DNA from: Haloarcula ordinaria
Lineage (GTDB): Archaea; Halobacteriota; Halobacteria; Halobacteriales; Haloarculaceae
DNA length: 64,000 nucleotides
Direction: 5' to 3'
Assembly: GCF_029338275.1 (NCBI RefSeq)
Contig: NZ_CP119789.1
Span: 434,001-498,000, forward strand
The notes under the pieces were generated by a model that saw nothing but the letters and a program-made list of their open reading frames with translations, made no database searches and was not told the origin of the DNA. Every line of letters starts with the position of its first letter. The first letter of the stretch is position 1. The translations under genes and the position numbers were made by a program. This document shows positions 26,362-35,322 of the stretch, piece after piece.

Positions 26362-26372
26362 GTTTATATAGA
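26362..26372 (+). promoter_or_regulatory. Core promoter of thermosome gene 2
   Basis: ACGTTTATATAG, preceded by the purine-rich CACCAAA, lies 26-37 bases before the ATG at 26398. The following ATCACATTCAATC matches the same position of the thermosome 1 promoter. A further box GCGTATATAAA lies at 26278-26288, about 80 bases upstream. Confidence 0.75.
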
Positions 26373-26397
26373 ATCACATTCAATCATCGTCCTGACT

Positions 26398-28101
26398 ATG
26401 GCTCAACAGCAGATGGGCAACCAGCCCATGATCGTACTTTCCGAGGAGTCCCAGCGGACATCCGGGAAAGACGCACAGTCGATGAACATCACTGCCGGGA
26501 CGGCCGTCGCGGAGGCCGTCCGGACCACCCTCGGGCCGAAGGGGATGGACAAGATGCTCGTCGACAACTCCGGGTCCGTCGTCGTCACGAACGACGGCGT
26601 CACCATCTTAGACGAGATGGACATCGAGCACCCAGCGGCCAACATGATCGTCGAGGTCGCCCAGACCCAGGAGGACGAGGTCGGGGACGGCACGACGACG
26701 GCCGTCGTCATCGCCGGTGAACTGCTCTCGAAGGCCGAGGAACTCCTCGACCAGGACATCCACGCCACCATCCTGGCCCAGGGGTACCGCCAGGCCGCGG
26801 AGAAGGCAAAGGAGATCCTCGAGGAGAACGCCATCGACGTCGACCCCGAGGACACCCAGACCCTCGAGAAGGTCGCCGGCACCGCGATGACCGGCAAGGG
26901 CGCCGAGTCCTCGAAGGACGTGCTCGCCGAACTCGTCGTCCGCGCGGTCCAGGCTGTCGCCGACGACGACGGCACCGTCGACACCGACAACATCCAGATC
27001 GAGACCGTCGTCGGTGGCGCCACCGACGAGTCCGAGCTCGTCGAGGGCGTCATCGTGGACAAGGAGCGCGTCCACGACAACATGCCCTTCGCCGTCGAGG
27101 ACGCCAACATCGCCCTGCTGGACACGCCCATCGAGGTCCCCGAGACCGAACTGGACACCGAGGTCAACGTCACCGACCCCGACCAGCTCCAGCAGTTCCT
27201 CGACCAGGAAGAAGCCCAGCTCAAGGAGTACGTCGACTACCTCGTCGACGCCGGCGCCGACGTCGTCTTCTGCCAGAAGGGCATCGACGACATGGCCCAG
27301 CACTACCTCGCACAGGAAGGTATCCTGGCCGTCCGCCGCGCCAAGAAGTCCGAGATCGAGGCGCTCTCGCGCTCGACCGGCGCGCGCATCATCTCGAACA
27401 TCAAGGACATCGAAGCCGACGACCTCGGCTTCGCCGGCTCCGTCGCCCAGAAGGACATCGCGGGCGACGAGCGCATCTTCGTCGAGGACGTCGAGGACGC
27501 GAAGGCCGTCACGATGATCCTCCGCGGCGGCACCGAACACGTCGTCGACGAGGTCGAGCGCGCCATCGAGGACTCGCTCGGCGTCGTCGCCGCCACGCTG
27601 GAGGACGGCAAGGTCCTGCCCGGCGGCGGTGCGCCCGAGACCCAGCTCGCGCTGGGCCTGCGTGACTACGCCGACTCCGTCGGTGGGCGCGAGCAGCTCG
27701 CCGTCGAGGCCTTCGCCGACGCCATCGACGTCATCCCGCGCACCCTCGCCGAGAACGCGGGTCACGACCCCATCGACTCGCTGGTCGACCTCCGCAGCAA
27801 GCACGACGGCGGCGCGGTCACCTCCGGCCTCGACGCCTACTCCGGCGAAGTCGTCGACATGGAAGAAGACGGTGTCGTCGAACCGCTGCGCGTCAAGACG
27901 CAGGCCATCGAGTCCGCGACCGAGGCGGCCGTCATGATCCTGCGCATCGACGACGTCATCGCTGCTGGTGACCTCAAGGGTGGCCAGGGCGACGACGACG
28001 ACGAAGGCGGTGCCGGCGGTCCCGGCGGCCCAGGCGGCGCGCCCGGCGGTATGGGCGGCGGCATGGGCGGCATGGGCGGCGGCATGGGCGGCATGATGTA
28101 A
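26398..28101 (+). CDS. Thermosome subunit (group II chaperonin), copy 2
   Basis: Second chaperonin subunit, 567 residues. Motifs match the family: [28 protein letters not shown] (ATP binding), [24 protein letters not shown], and a Gly-Gly-Met-rich tail preceded by a Gly/Pro stretch ([12 protein letters not shown]). It is a clear paralogue of the product at 15975-17651, with which it should co-assemble. The two genes point away from each other and share an identical 3' end and flank (28033-28273). Confidence 0.96.
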   Translation: MAQQQMGNQPMIVLSEESQRTSGKDAQSMNITAGTAVAEAVRTTLGPKGMDKMLVDNSGSVVVTNDGVTILDEMDIEHPAANMIVEVAQTQEDEVGDGTTTAVVIAGELLSKAEELLDQDIHATILAQGYRQAAEKAKEILEENAIDVDPEDTQTLEKVAGTAMTGKGAESSKDVLAELVVRAVQAVADDDGTVDTDNIQIETVVGGATDESELVEGVIVDKERVHDNMPFAVEDANIALLDTPIEVPETELDTEVNVTDPDQLQQFLDQEEAQLKEYVDYLVDAGADVVFCQKGIDDMAQHYLAQEGILAVRRAKKSEIEALSRSTGARIISNIKDIEADDLGFAGSVAQKDIAGDERIFVEDVEDAKAVTMILRGGTEHVVDEVERAIEDSLGVVAATLEDGKVLPGGGAPETQLALGLRDYADSVGGREQLAVEAFADAIDVIPRTLAENAGHDPIDSLVDLRSKHDGGAVTSGLDAYSGEVVDMEEDGVVEPLRVKTQAIESATEAAVMILRIDDVIAAGDLKGGQGDDDDEGGAGGPGGPGGAPGGMGGGMGGMGGGMGGMM

Positions 28102-28273
28102 ACCCACTTTTTGCACCTCACTCGCGCCGCTCCGCGGCGCTCGTTCGGGCAAAAACCTGGGGAAAAATCGCGGCTTCGCTCCCGTCGCGCCGCTTCGCGG
28201 CGCGGTGGTCGCTCGCCGCGGTCGAACCGGCGACGCCGTCGCCGGATGCTTCCATCTGCAGACCAACGCCCCG
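28033..28273 (+). repeat. 241-bp exact inverted repeat, copy 2 (3' end and flank of thermosome gene 2)
   Basis: Identical in reverse complement to 15803-16043. It begins inside the thermosome gene at the codons for GGAPGG, runs through the stop (28099-28101) and continues 172 bases into the flank; weaker similarity extends to about 28320. The intergenic part holds CCCACTTTTTGC (28103-28114), a GC-rich stem-loop region and GGGCAAAAACCTGGGGAAAAA. Confidence 0.93.
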
Positions 28274-28322
28274 CACCGCTCGCGAACTAACTTCTCTCTC
28301 TTCGTTTCGACACCGCGAGTCC

Positions 28323-28856
28323 CTACTGTTCGACGGTGAACTCCTCGAAGACGGCTTCGAACCCGTCGCCTTCGGGCGCTGCGGCCATCAGTCCAACCTG
28401 TATCTGGTCAGCGTCGCTCAAGTAGCCCCGTCGGATCATCGTGAACTCGTCGCCGTCGACGGAATAGTACACTTCGACGGTCGTACCGGTTCGCTCGACG
28501 CGAACCCACGTCGAGTCGGGGTCCGAATCGAGTGGGACGAACGACCAATCGGAGAACTCCCGCGTGATGACGGCACCGGCCGTCTGGTTGCCGTCGAGGA
28601 CCTCGACACCGCACTTCAGCCAGTGCGTCTCGCTCTCGCGGACCATCAACCCCACCTGGTCGTACTGGGCGCCGTAGTCTCCAGAGACATTCACCGTCGC
28701 GGTGAAGTCGCCGTCGACCTCGCGGTAGTAGAAGGGGGCGTCGTCGTCGACGGGGTCAGTTCGCGTCAGGCGCCAGAAGTCGGTGTCAGCGGGGACGCTC
28801 ATCCGGACCTCGTCGTCGGTCGCTGCCCACGTCTCGGGTTCGTTGTACCACTGCAT
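28323..28856 (-). CDS. DUF1349 family concanavalin A-like protein
   Basis: 177-residue acidic soluble protein. The sequence fits DUF1349 (regulation of enolase/YesU-like), a single beta-jelly-roll: WRLTRTDPVDDDAPFYYREVDGDF, YDQVGLMVRESETHWLKCGVE and the closing strands with VEVYYSVDGDEFTMIRRGYL. Such domains bind or sense ligands, often sugars, and lack a fixed catalytic centre. Transcribed towards thermosome gene 2; its stop lies at the outer edge of the inverted repeat. Confidence 0.85.
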   Translation of the reverse strand: MQWYNEPETWAATDDEVRMSVPADTDFWRLTRTDPVDDDAPFYYREVDGDFTATVNVSGDYGAQYDQVGLMVRESETHWLKCGVEVLDGNQTAGAVITREFSDWSFVPLDSDPDSTWVRVERTGTTVEVYYSVDGDEFTMIRRGYLSDADQIQVGLMAAAPEGDGFEAVFEEFTVEQ

Positions 28857-28893
28857 GGAGGTCGGTCACCCGGCCGGGGCAAGAGCGCTGGGG

Positions 28894-30072
28894 TCACACC
28901 CGCTCGACGAGCGTCGCGATGCCCTGGCCGAAGCCGATGCACATCGCCGAGACGCCGTAGCGACCGTCGCAGTCCGCGAGCTGGTAGGGGAGTTTCCCGA
29001 GGAGGGCCGCGCCGGTCGCCCCGAGCGGGTGACCGTGGGCGATGGCCCCACCCCAGACGTTCGTCTTCGCCCAGTCCGCACCGGTCTCCTCGAGCCAGGC
29101 GGCGACCACCGGCGCGAACGCCTCGTTGACCTCGAAGCGGTCGATATCGGCGACAGCGAGGTCGTTGCGTGCCAGCAGTTGCTCGGTCGCCGGGATGGGA
29201 CCGGTGAGCATCGTCGTGGGGTCGACGCCGACGACGACCGAGTCCACGATACGAGCGATTGGGTCCCAGCCGTGCGTCTCGCAGACCGTCTCGGAGGCGA
29301 CCAGCGTGGCGGCCGCCCCGTCGACGATGCCCGAAGCGTTGCCGGCGTGGACGACGCCGTCGCCCTCCTCCCGGAAGACCAGCGGCAGGTCGACGAGGGT
29401 CTCGACATCGGTGTCGGGCCGGGGGTGCCCGTCTTCGGTGACCTCGACCGCCTCGCCGTCGAGCGTCGTCTCGACCGGGACGACCTGGTCGTCGTACTTG
29501 CCCGCGGCAGCGGCCTCGCCCCACCGTCGCTGCGAGTCGACGGCGAGTTCGTCGAGTGCCGTCCGCGCGAAGCCCCACTGCTCGGCGATTCGCTCGGCCC
29601 CCTCGCCCTGCGTGGTCAGCTCCTCGAAGTGCTCGAAGTAGGTGTCCGTGACGCCGCCGGGGTCGGCGTAACTGTGGGTCTCGCCGGGCGTGTCGCTGCC
29701 CATCGGGACCCGGGTCATGTGTTCGACGCCGCCCGCGACGAGGAGGTCGGCCATCCCGCCACGAACCTGGCCGGCGGCGAAGGCGACGGCCTGCTGGCCG
29801 GAGCCACACATCCGGTTGAGCTGGACGCCCGGCACCGTCTCGCCCCAGCCGGCGACCATCGGGGCGATGCGGCCGATATTCAGTCCCTGTTCGCCGACGG
29901 GGACCACGCAGCCGTAGACGACGTCCTCGACGTCGGGTCCGGCGAAGCCGTTCCGTGCTTCGAGCGCCTGGAGCGGCGCGGCCGCGAGGTCCTGCGGGTG
30001 GGTGTCGCGGAACTGCCCCTCGTGGGCCCCGAACGGGGTGCGGACCGCGTCGACGAGATAGGCCTCCTGCAT
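28894..30072 (-). CDS. Acetyl-CoA C-acyltransferase (thiolase)
   Basis: Thiolase superfamily enzyme, degrading or biosynthetic, acting on 3-oxoacyl-CoA or acetoacetyl-CoA. The 392-residue product has the nucleophilic Cys in NRMCGSGQQAV (about residue 88), the NEAFAPV segment, the catalytic His in GGAIAHGHPLGATGA and the C-terminal Cys in AMCIGFGQG. All catalytic residues are present. ATG at 30072 (MQEAYLVDAVRTPFG) matches the usual thiolase start; an in-frame ATG at 30099 would add nine residues. No beta-oxidation genes adjoin it. Confidence 0.9.
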   Translation of the reverse strand: MQEAYLVDAVRTPFGAHEGQFRDTHPQDLAAAPLQALEARNGFAGPDVEDVVYGCVVPVGEQGLNIGRIAPMVAGWGETVPGVQLNRMCGSGQQAVAFAAGQVRGGMADLLVAGGVEHMTRVPMGSDTPGETHSYADPGGVTDTYFEHFEELTTQGEGAERIAEQWGFARTALDELAVDSQRRWGEAAAAGKYDDQVVPVETTLDGEAVEVTEDGHPRPDTDVETLVDLPLVFREEGDGVVHAGNASGIVDGAAATLVASETVCETHGWDPIARIVDSVVVGVDPTTMLTGPIPATEQLLARNDLAVADIDRFEVNEAFAPVVAAWLEETGADWAKTNVWGGAIAHGHPLGATGAALLGKLPYQLADCDGRYGVSAMCIGFGQGIATLVERV

Positions 30073-30153
30073 GTCTGGCGGTACTCGGTGGCGCGCCATG
30101 ACTGTTGGGCCGGAGTCGAAAGAATTCTCCCGGTCGCCGGTGGACCCCAACCC

Positions 30154-31104
30154 GTGTCGCTGCTCAGTATCTTCGCGACGGCCATCCTCCCGGTCGTGGC
30201 GGTCTCCGCGGTTGGGTTCGGGCTGGGGCGCTTCAAGGGCGTCCAGCCGGATGCGCTGAACACGGTGACCGTCTACGTGCTCGCCCCGGCGCTGGTCATC
30301 CACAGCCTGACGACGTCGACGGTGACCGGCGGGACGATTCTCAAGGTGGTCGTCGCCGTCGCGGCGTTCACGGCCGCGATGCTCGCCATCGCCGAGGCGA
30401 CCGGGCGGCTGTTCGGCCAGACCGAGCCGCTGCTCGGTGCGTTCGTCCTCGTGGCCGTCTTCCCGAACACCGGCAACTACGGCATCCCGCTCGCGGACTT
30501 CGTCTTCGGCCCGACAGGTCGGAGCCTGGCGGTTCTCGTGACCGCCCTGCAGGGTGTGATGCTCTACACGCTCGGCATCTACATCGCCGCCAGGGGTGCC
30601 GACAGCGACCCCGTCGCGGACATGAAACGGGTGTTCGGCGTGCCGCTGGTGTACGCCGTGGTGCTCTCGCTCGCGGTCCGCTGGCTCGGCGTCGCGCCGC
30701 CGGCCGATTCGACGCTCATGCAGACCCTGGAGATACTGGGGAACGCCTCGATACCCATCATGCTGCTCATCCTCGGCATCCAGCTGTCGGACGTCGACAT
30801 GGGCGGGACGCTCCTGCCGGTCGGCATCGCGAGCGGGCTGAAGCTGGTGTTGGCCCCCGTCGTCGCCGTCGTCGCCGTCCTCCTCCTCGGGTTCCAGGAC
30901 CCGACGGTCGCGCGTATCGTCGTCCTGTTGCTCGCGACGCCGACGGGCGTGACGCCAATCATCCTCATCGGCGCGTTCAGTAGCGAGCGAAACGGGTTCG
31001 CGCCGGGCGAGTTCGTCAGCGCGACGGTACTGGTGACGACGCTCCTGAGTGTGCTGACGGTGACGGTGCTCATCTCCATCCTGCAGTCGGGCGCGGTCGT
31101 CTGA
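30154..31104 (+). CDS. AEC (auxin efflux carrier) family transporter
   Basis: 316-residue integral membrane protein with about ten TM helices in two inverted halves. Family features are the N-terminal IFATAILPVVAVSAVGFGLGR, the crossover segment NTGNYGIPLADFVFG and, in the second half, LGNASIPIMLLILGIQL. Substrates of prokaryotic members are small organic acids or unknown. GTG at 30154 is the first start that gives the conserved N-terminus. Divergent from the thiolase gene; its stop is one base from the stop of the pseudokinase gene on the other strand. Confidence 0.9.
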   Translation: MSLLSIFATAILPVVAVSAVGFGLGRFKGVQPDALNTVTVYVLAPALVIHSLTTSTVTGGTILKVVVAVAAFTAAMLAIAEATGRLFGQTEPLLGAFVLVAVFPNTGNYGIPLADFVFGPTGRSLAVLVTALQGVMLYTLGIYIAARGADSDPVADMKRVFGVPLVYAVVLSLAVRWLGVAPPADSTLMQTLEILGNASIPIMLLILGIQLSDVDMGGTLLPVGIASGLKLVLAPVVAVVAVLLLGFQDPTVARIVVLLLATPTGVTPIILIGAFSSERNGFAPGEFVSATVLVTTLLSVLTVTVLISILQSGAVV

Positions 31105-31105
31105 C

Positions 31106-32493
31106 TCACTCGAGCGACTGGACCAGTCGCCAGCAGTCCCGCCTGATGGCCGCAGCGGTCTCGTAGCGGGTGAGTTTGTCCGTCGCGGTCGCTTTCGCGA
31201 CGACGTGGTCCACGGCGTCGGGGAGCTGCGGATTCACGTCGGTCGGGCTGGGAACCGTCCCGTGCAGGACGTGCTCCCGGACGGTCTCGTAGTCGCCGGT
31301 GAACGGCGGCCGCCCGGTCAGCAGGCGGAAGCAGACCGTCCCGAGCGCGTAGACGTCCGACGCGCTGTCGACGGCTCCGTACTCACGCGAGAAGTACTCC
31401 GGCGCGGCGTAGCGAGGGTCTAAGTAGGAGGACGGCTCGAAGACGTCCCGGACGGGGGCCATCAGGCCAACGTTGTCCAGCCTGGGGGCCGGGAGGCCCT
31501 CCAGCGAGCTCTCGGGGTAGACGACCGACTCCGGGTCGAGGCCGCCGTGGACGACGCCGTTGCGGTGGCAGTGGGCGACGGCGCCCGCGAGGTGGGCCGC
31601 CTCGCGGAGGCCGCGTTCGGGACTCGGGCGGCCGCGGTCGGCCAGCGAGCCGTCGAGGAAGGGGTCGCGACCCACGGGCGGGGGTAGTCGCCCCAGTCGT
31701 GGACGGAGGCGACGCCCTCGTGGTCGGCGACGGCCGCCCACTGCGCCAGCGCCTCGGCGACCCGTGCGGCGAAGGTCCGGCGGTCGTCGGCGTCGTCGGG
31801 CAGGTCGAACAGTCGCAGGGCGACCCCGAGCACGTCGCCGGAGAGCGTCGCCTGGGTCCGCAGGACCGACCCGTAGCGGACCGCCTGCTCGGGTTCGACG
31901 ACGGAGAGGTCGTCGAACGCGCCCAGCATGTCGATAGCGCGGAAGGCACGGGAGTTCTCGGCGCGTTCGATGCGGTCACGCCGGTCGACGGCCGCCGGGT
32001 CGCCGCGGTGTTGGCGTTCGGCGCCCCGGTCGGCGTCGGCCTCGCGACCCTCCGTCGTCCCGGTACGTTCGACGACACCGGGGCCTGATGGGCGCGGGTC
32101 GTCCGTCTCGACGACCTGGCGGACCGCGCCGGCGACGTCGGTGCCACCGTCGGCGCGTTCGGCGAAGGTCCATCCATCAGTGTCGGCGATGGCGGCTCTG
32201 ACCGACCGGCGGACGCCGCGCTCGTCCAGGGCCGTTCGGACCGCGTCGGTGTGGTCCTGAGCGAGCGTCGAGAGCGTCCGGACCAGCGACTCGCGGTCGG
32301 TTGCGTCTGGCAGGCGGTCGAGCAGTCGACCGGCGAGCGGTTCGACCAGGTCGGGGTCCGCGTCGGCCAGCAGCGCGAGCGCCCGGGCGGCCTGCCGGTC
32401 GCTGTCGCCGTCGAGGGCGTCGAGCAACGGGGCACCGAACACCGAGAGGAGTCCCTCACCGACGTCGTCGTCCGGGTCGGTGTCGGCGTGCAT
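31106..32493 (-). pseudogene. Frameshifted kinase-like protein (HEAT-like N-terminus plus pseudokinase domain)
   Basis: Two overlapping frames make one protein. The N-terminal part (from ATG 32493) reads through a helical HEAT-like region and a kinase N-lobe up to DWGDYPRPWVAT; the rest continues in another frame from FLDGSLADRG to the stop at 31106. The break is at the G4 run 31661-31664 on the plus strand; one extra base there restores a 462-residue protein. The kinase core is degenerate: VALRLF replaces the ATP-binding VAxK, and HGGLDPESVVY replaces HRDxxxxN, so it would be a pseudokinase even when intact. The shift may be real or a base-calling error. Confidence 0.75.
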
Positions 32494-32578
32494 GGGAGCT
32501 GCATGCACGTCGTCCCCCAAGAACGTACGTCAGACGGCTGTCACACGGCCGGACTCAAGAGGTCCCGCCGAGTCGGCG

Positions 32579-34066
32579 TCAGTCGTCGGCCACCGCGGGG
32601 TCGGCCTCCCCGCGCGGGTCGGCGGTGCGCCAGGTCCCCCGGAGGAACCACGCGGCGGCGATGCCCGCCGCCAACACGTTCGAGACGCCGAACGCCAGCC
32701 AGATGCCCTGTTCGGCGAGCGAACGCGCGAAGAGGTCGACGACCGCCGGGCCGAGCCACGCCGGCACGTCGACGGGTCGGGAGGCGACCCAGGCGACCGG
32801 GAGACGGATGATCCCCAGCATCGTGACCGCCAGGGCCGCCGCAGTCAGGGTCTTACCGGCGCCCCGGAAGCCCCCAGAGTAGGCCCGAACGATGCCGATG
32901 AAGCCGAACGTCGGCGCGACCCACTGGAGGAACTCCGCGCCGATGCGGACCACCTCGGGGTCGTCGCTGAACACGCTGACGACGGTCGGGGCGGCGAAGA
33001 TGGTCACGAGACCCAGGGCCGTCAACAGGACGAACGACACCTTCGCCGCGAAGTGGTTGGCCGTCGCGGCCCGGTCGGGCCGGCCCGCCCCGAGATTCTG
33101 GCCGGTCATCGTCTCGACGCCGCGGTCCATCGCGATAGCGGGCATGAACACCAGCGAGAAGACGCGGATGCCGACGCCGAAGGCCGCGACCACCGTCACC
33201 GAGAAGGTCCCGACGATGAACAGCATGGCGTTGACCGACAGCGCACGGCCGGTGCCTTCGAGCGAGGCGGGCACGCCCAGCCGGAGGAGCTTCACCAGGT
33301 ACTCGCGGTCGGGGACCATGTCACGCGGGCGAATCTGGACGCCGTGGTTCCCGCGGAGCATGATGCTCACGCCGACCGCAAGCGCCACGCCGCGGGAGAA
33401 TATCGTCGCGACGGCCGCCCCGACGACCCCCATCTCGGGAAACGGCCCCCAGCCGAAGATGAGGAACGGGTCGAGGACGATGTTCAGAATCACTGTTCCG
33501 AGCATGACGAGCATCGGCGTGACGGTGTCGCCGGCCCCCCGCATCAGCGAGATGAACACGAAGAAGCCGAACATGGCCGTCAGGCCCAGCGAGACGACCT
33601 GGAGGTAGCCGGTCGCCCCCGGCAGCACCTGGTCGGACGCCCCCAGCAGCGCCAGGAAGTCCCCGACGAAGAAGAAGCCGGCAACGCCGAGCAGTATCGA
33701 CGCGATGAGCGCGAAGGTGACCGTCTGTGAGGCCGCGTACTCGGCCTCGCGGTGCTCCTGGGCGCCGGTGTGCTGGGCGACCAGCACGCTACCGGCCACG
33801 GAGAGACCCATCCCCAGCGAGATGAGCAGGAATATCATCGGGAACGCGAAGGAGATGGCCGCCAGCGCCGTCGTCGAGTACTGGCCCAGCCAGAACGTGT
33901 CGGCGAGGTTGTAGGCGACCTGGAGGAGGTTGGTGACGACGATCGGCATCGAGAGGAAGAGCAGGGGCCTGCCGATGTCACCGCTCGTCAGATCCAGGTC
34001 CTCCTGGCCCTTGAACAGCCCACTCACGCGCTCGCCGACGCGTTCCAGTCGGTCCCTGAGACTCAC
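32579..34066 (-). CDS. MATE family efflux transporter (TetR-linked)
   Basis: Multidrug and toxin extrusion antiporter, 495 residues, with about twelve TM helices in two bundles. MATE signatures include MPIVVTNLLQVAYNLADTFWLG at TM1, MRGAGDTVTPM before the second half of bundle one, and SGGFRGAGKTLTAA in bundle two. GTG at 34066 overlaps the TetR stop codon by four bases (GTGA), so the two are coupled. Drug range unknown. One of three MATE genes in this window, and the only one with a regulator. Confidence 0.93.
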   Translation of the reverse strand: MSLRDRLERVGERVSGLFKGQEDLDLTSGDIGRPLLFLSMPIVVTNLLQVAYNLADTFWLGQYSTTALAAISFAFPMIFLLISLGMGLSVAGSVLVAQHTGAQEHREAEYAASQTVTFALIASILLGVAGFFFVGDFLALLGASDQVLPGATGYLQVVSLGLTAMFGFFVFISLMRGAGDTVTPMLVMLGTVILNIVLDPFLIFGWGPFPEMGVVGAAVATIFSRGVALAVGVSIMLRGNHGVQIRPRDMVPDREYLVKLLRLGVPASLEGTGRALSVNAMLFIVGTFSVTVVAAFGVGIRVFSLVFMPAIAMDRGVETMTGQNLGAGRPDRAATANHFAAKVSFVLLTALGLVTIFAAPTVVSVFSDDPEVVRIGAEFLQWVAPTFGFIGIVRAYSGGFRGAGKTLTAAALAVTMLGIIRLPVAWVASRPVDVPAWLGPAVVDLFARSLAEQGIWLAFGVSNVLAAGIAAAWFLRGTWRTADPRGEADPAVADD

Positions 34067-34659
34067 AGCTGGGCCTCCGTGGCGTCGGTCAAGAGGTGCG
34101 ATTCGACGTACTCCGCGAGCATCCGCCTGGTGCACTCGACCGACCGGCCGGCCGTGACGCGCTCGGTCGCCGCGCCGGTCAACATCGTGACGAGGAACGT
34201 CGCGGTGTCCGCAGGGTCGACGGCCGGGTCGACGACGCCGTCGTCGATGCCGGCCTCCAGCAGCCGCTCGAACTCGCCAGCCAGGTAGTCGTCGAACCGA
34301 GTGAGCCGCTCGCGGAAGCCCGGCTCGTAGGGGGCCTGGGCGCGGATCTCGAGGACGGCCGTCTCGAAGGCCTCACGGTCGTCTTCCGGCTTGTCGAGCA
34401 CCGTCTGGACGAGCGAGCGCAGCTGCGCGGCGGGGTCAGCCCCGGCCGGGTCGCTCGTGCGTTCGACGAACCGGTCGTAGAGGTACTCGAGGAAGGCACA
34501 CAGCAGGTCGTGTTTGCTGTCGTAGTGGTAGTGGAGGGCCGCCTTGCTCTTCGATGACTCGTCGGCGATGTCCTGCATCGTCAGGTCGGCGTACCCGTGG
34601 GTACAGAGGGCGCGGTACGTCGCCGTCATGATGTCGTCGGCGGGGTCGCCGTCACTCAT
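34063..34659 (-). CDS. TetR family transcriptional regulator
   Basis: 198-residue repressor. The N-terminal helix-turn-helix (about residues 10-50: CTHGYADLTMQDIADESSK and ALHYHYDSKHDLL) is typical; the all-helical C-terminal domain should bind the inducing compound. It overlaps the MATE gene in one operon, and an 18-bp palindrome lies 10 bases before its start codon, so autorepression and drug-induced release of the efflux pump is the simplest reading. Confidence 0.93.
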   Translation of the reverse strand: MSDGDPADDIMTATYRALCTHGYADLTMQDIADESSKSKAALHYHYDSKHDLLCAFLEYLYDRFVERTSDPAGADPAAQLRSLVQTVLDKPEDDREAFETAVLEIRAQAPYEPGFRERLTRFDDYLAGEFERLLEAGIDDGVVDPAVDPADTATFLVTMLTGAATERVTAGRSVECTRRMLAEYVESHLLTDATEAQL

Positions 34660-34668
34660 TGCTAGAAC

Positions 34669-34686
34669 TGACTGACTGGTCAGTCA
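34669..34686. promoter_or_regulatory. Operator palindrome of the TetR-MATE operon
   Basis: TGACTGAC-TG-GTCAGTCA is a perfect inverted repeat with 8-bp half-sites and a 2-bp centre, directly upstream of the tetR start at 34659. Size, symmetry and position are those of a TetR-family operator overlapping the promoter. Confidence 0.8.
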
Positions 34687-34737
34687 AGAGGGTGTCGTTT
34701 CGCGGCGCTGGCGGGTTCGATGAACCGAAGGAACTGA

Positions 34738-35196
34738 TTACTCGTCGATTTCGAGCTCGAACTGCTCGTTCTCGGCGGCGGCGTTGAGCACGACCGAGGT
34801 GTTGGACTCCTTGATCTCGGGGTCCGTGAGCAGTTTCTTGATCTGGGCGTTCATCCCGTCGGTGTCCGTGAACTTCCCGACGGCGATGATGTCGTAGTCG
34901 CCGGTGACCTCGTAGACCGAGATCATCTGCTCGTGCTCTTTGAGGTTCTCGGTGACCGTCGGCAGCGCCGACCCCTCGACTTTCAGCTGGATGATGGCCG
35001 TGACGTCGTACCCCAGGGCGTCGTAATCAAGCTTCGGTGTGTACCCGTTGATGACCCCCTCGTCTTCGAGGGCAGAGAGGTGATTCGAGACGGTCGTCAC
35101 CGAGACGTTCAGGTCCTCTCCGAGGCTTCGGAGGCTCGCTCGGCCATCGCCGAGGAGTGCATTCACTAACTTCCGGTCGAGATTTTCGTACGTCAT
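34738..35196 (-). CDS. lrp: Lrp/AsnC family transcriptional regulator
   Basis: 152-residue regulator with an N-terminal winged helix-turn-helix ([24 protein letters not shown], recognition helix near [14 protein letters not shown]) and a C-terminal RAM/ACT-like ligand domain (from about residue 60, with [15 protein letters not shown]). It is divergent from glnA with 126 bases between starts. Lrp-type regulators beside glnA are a known haloarchaeal arrangement and point to control of glutamine synthetase by amino acid or nitrogen signals. Confidence 0.93.
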   Translation of the reverse strand: MTYENLDRKLVNALLGDGRASLRSLGEDLNVSVTTVSNHLSALEDEGVINGYTPKLDYDALGYDVTAIIQLKVEGSALPTVTENLKEHEQMISVYEVTGDYDIIAVGKFTDTDGMNAQIKKLLTDPEIKESNTSVVLNAAAENEQFELEIDE

Positions 35197-35224
35197 TACA
35201 TCCCGACACGCCCCCCAGGGATTA

Positions 35225-35239
35225 GAATTTTACGAATGT
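35225..35239 (-). promoter_or_regulatory. TATA region of the lrp gene
   Basis: On the minus strand TCGTAAAATTCTAAT lies about 29-43 bases before the ATG at 35196. It shares the 126-bp divergent region with glnA, where Lrp-type operators would be expected; I see no clear palindrome. Confidence 0.4.
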
Positions 35240-35282
35240 CCAGATGCAGTCGGGAACGGCGGAATGTTTGCGCAAAACAGCA

Positions 35283-35294
35283 GGGTTTTAGTAG
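35283..35294 (+). promoter_or_regulatory. TATA box of glnA
   Basis: GGGTTTTAGTAG lies about 29-40 bases before the ATG at 35323, preceded by the purine-rich GCAAAACAGCA, consistent with a BRE plus TATA element. Confidence 0.45.
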
Positions 35295-35322
35295 TAGCGA
35301 CGTTCCTATCTGGTGTCCCAAT

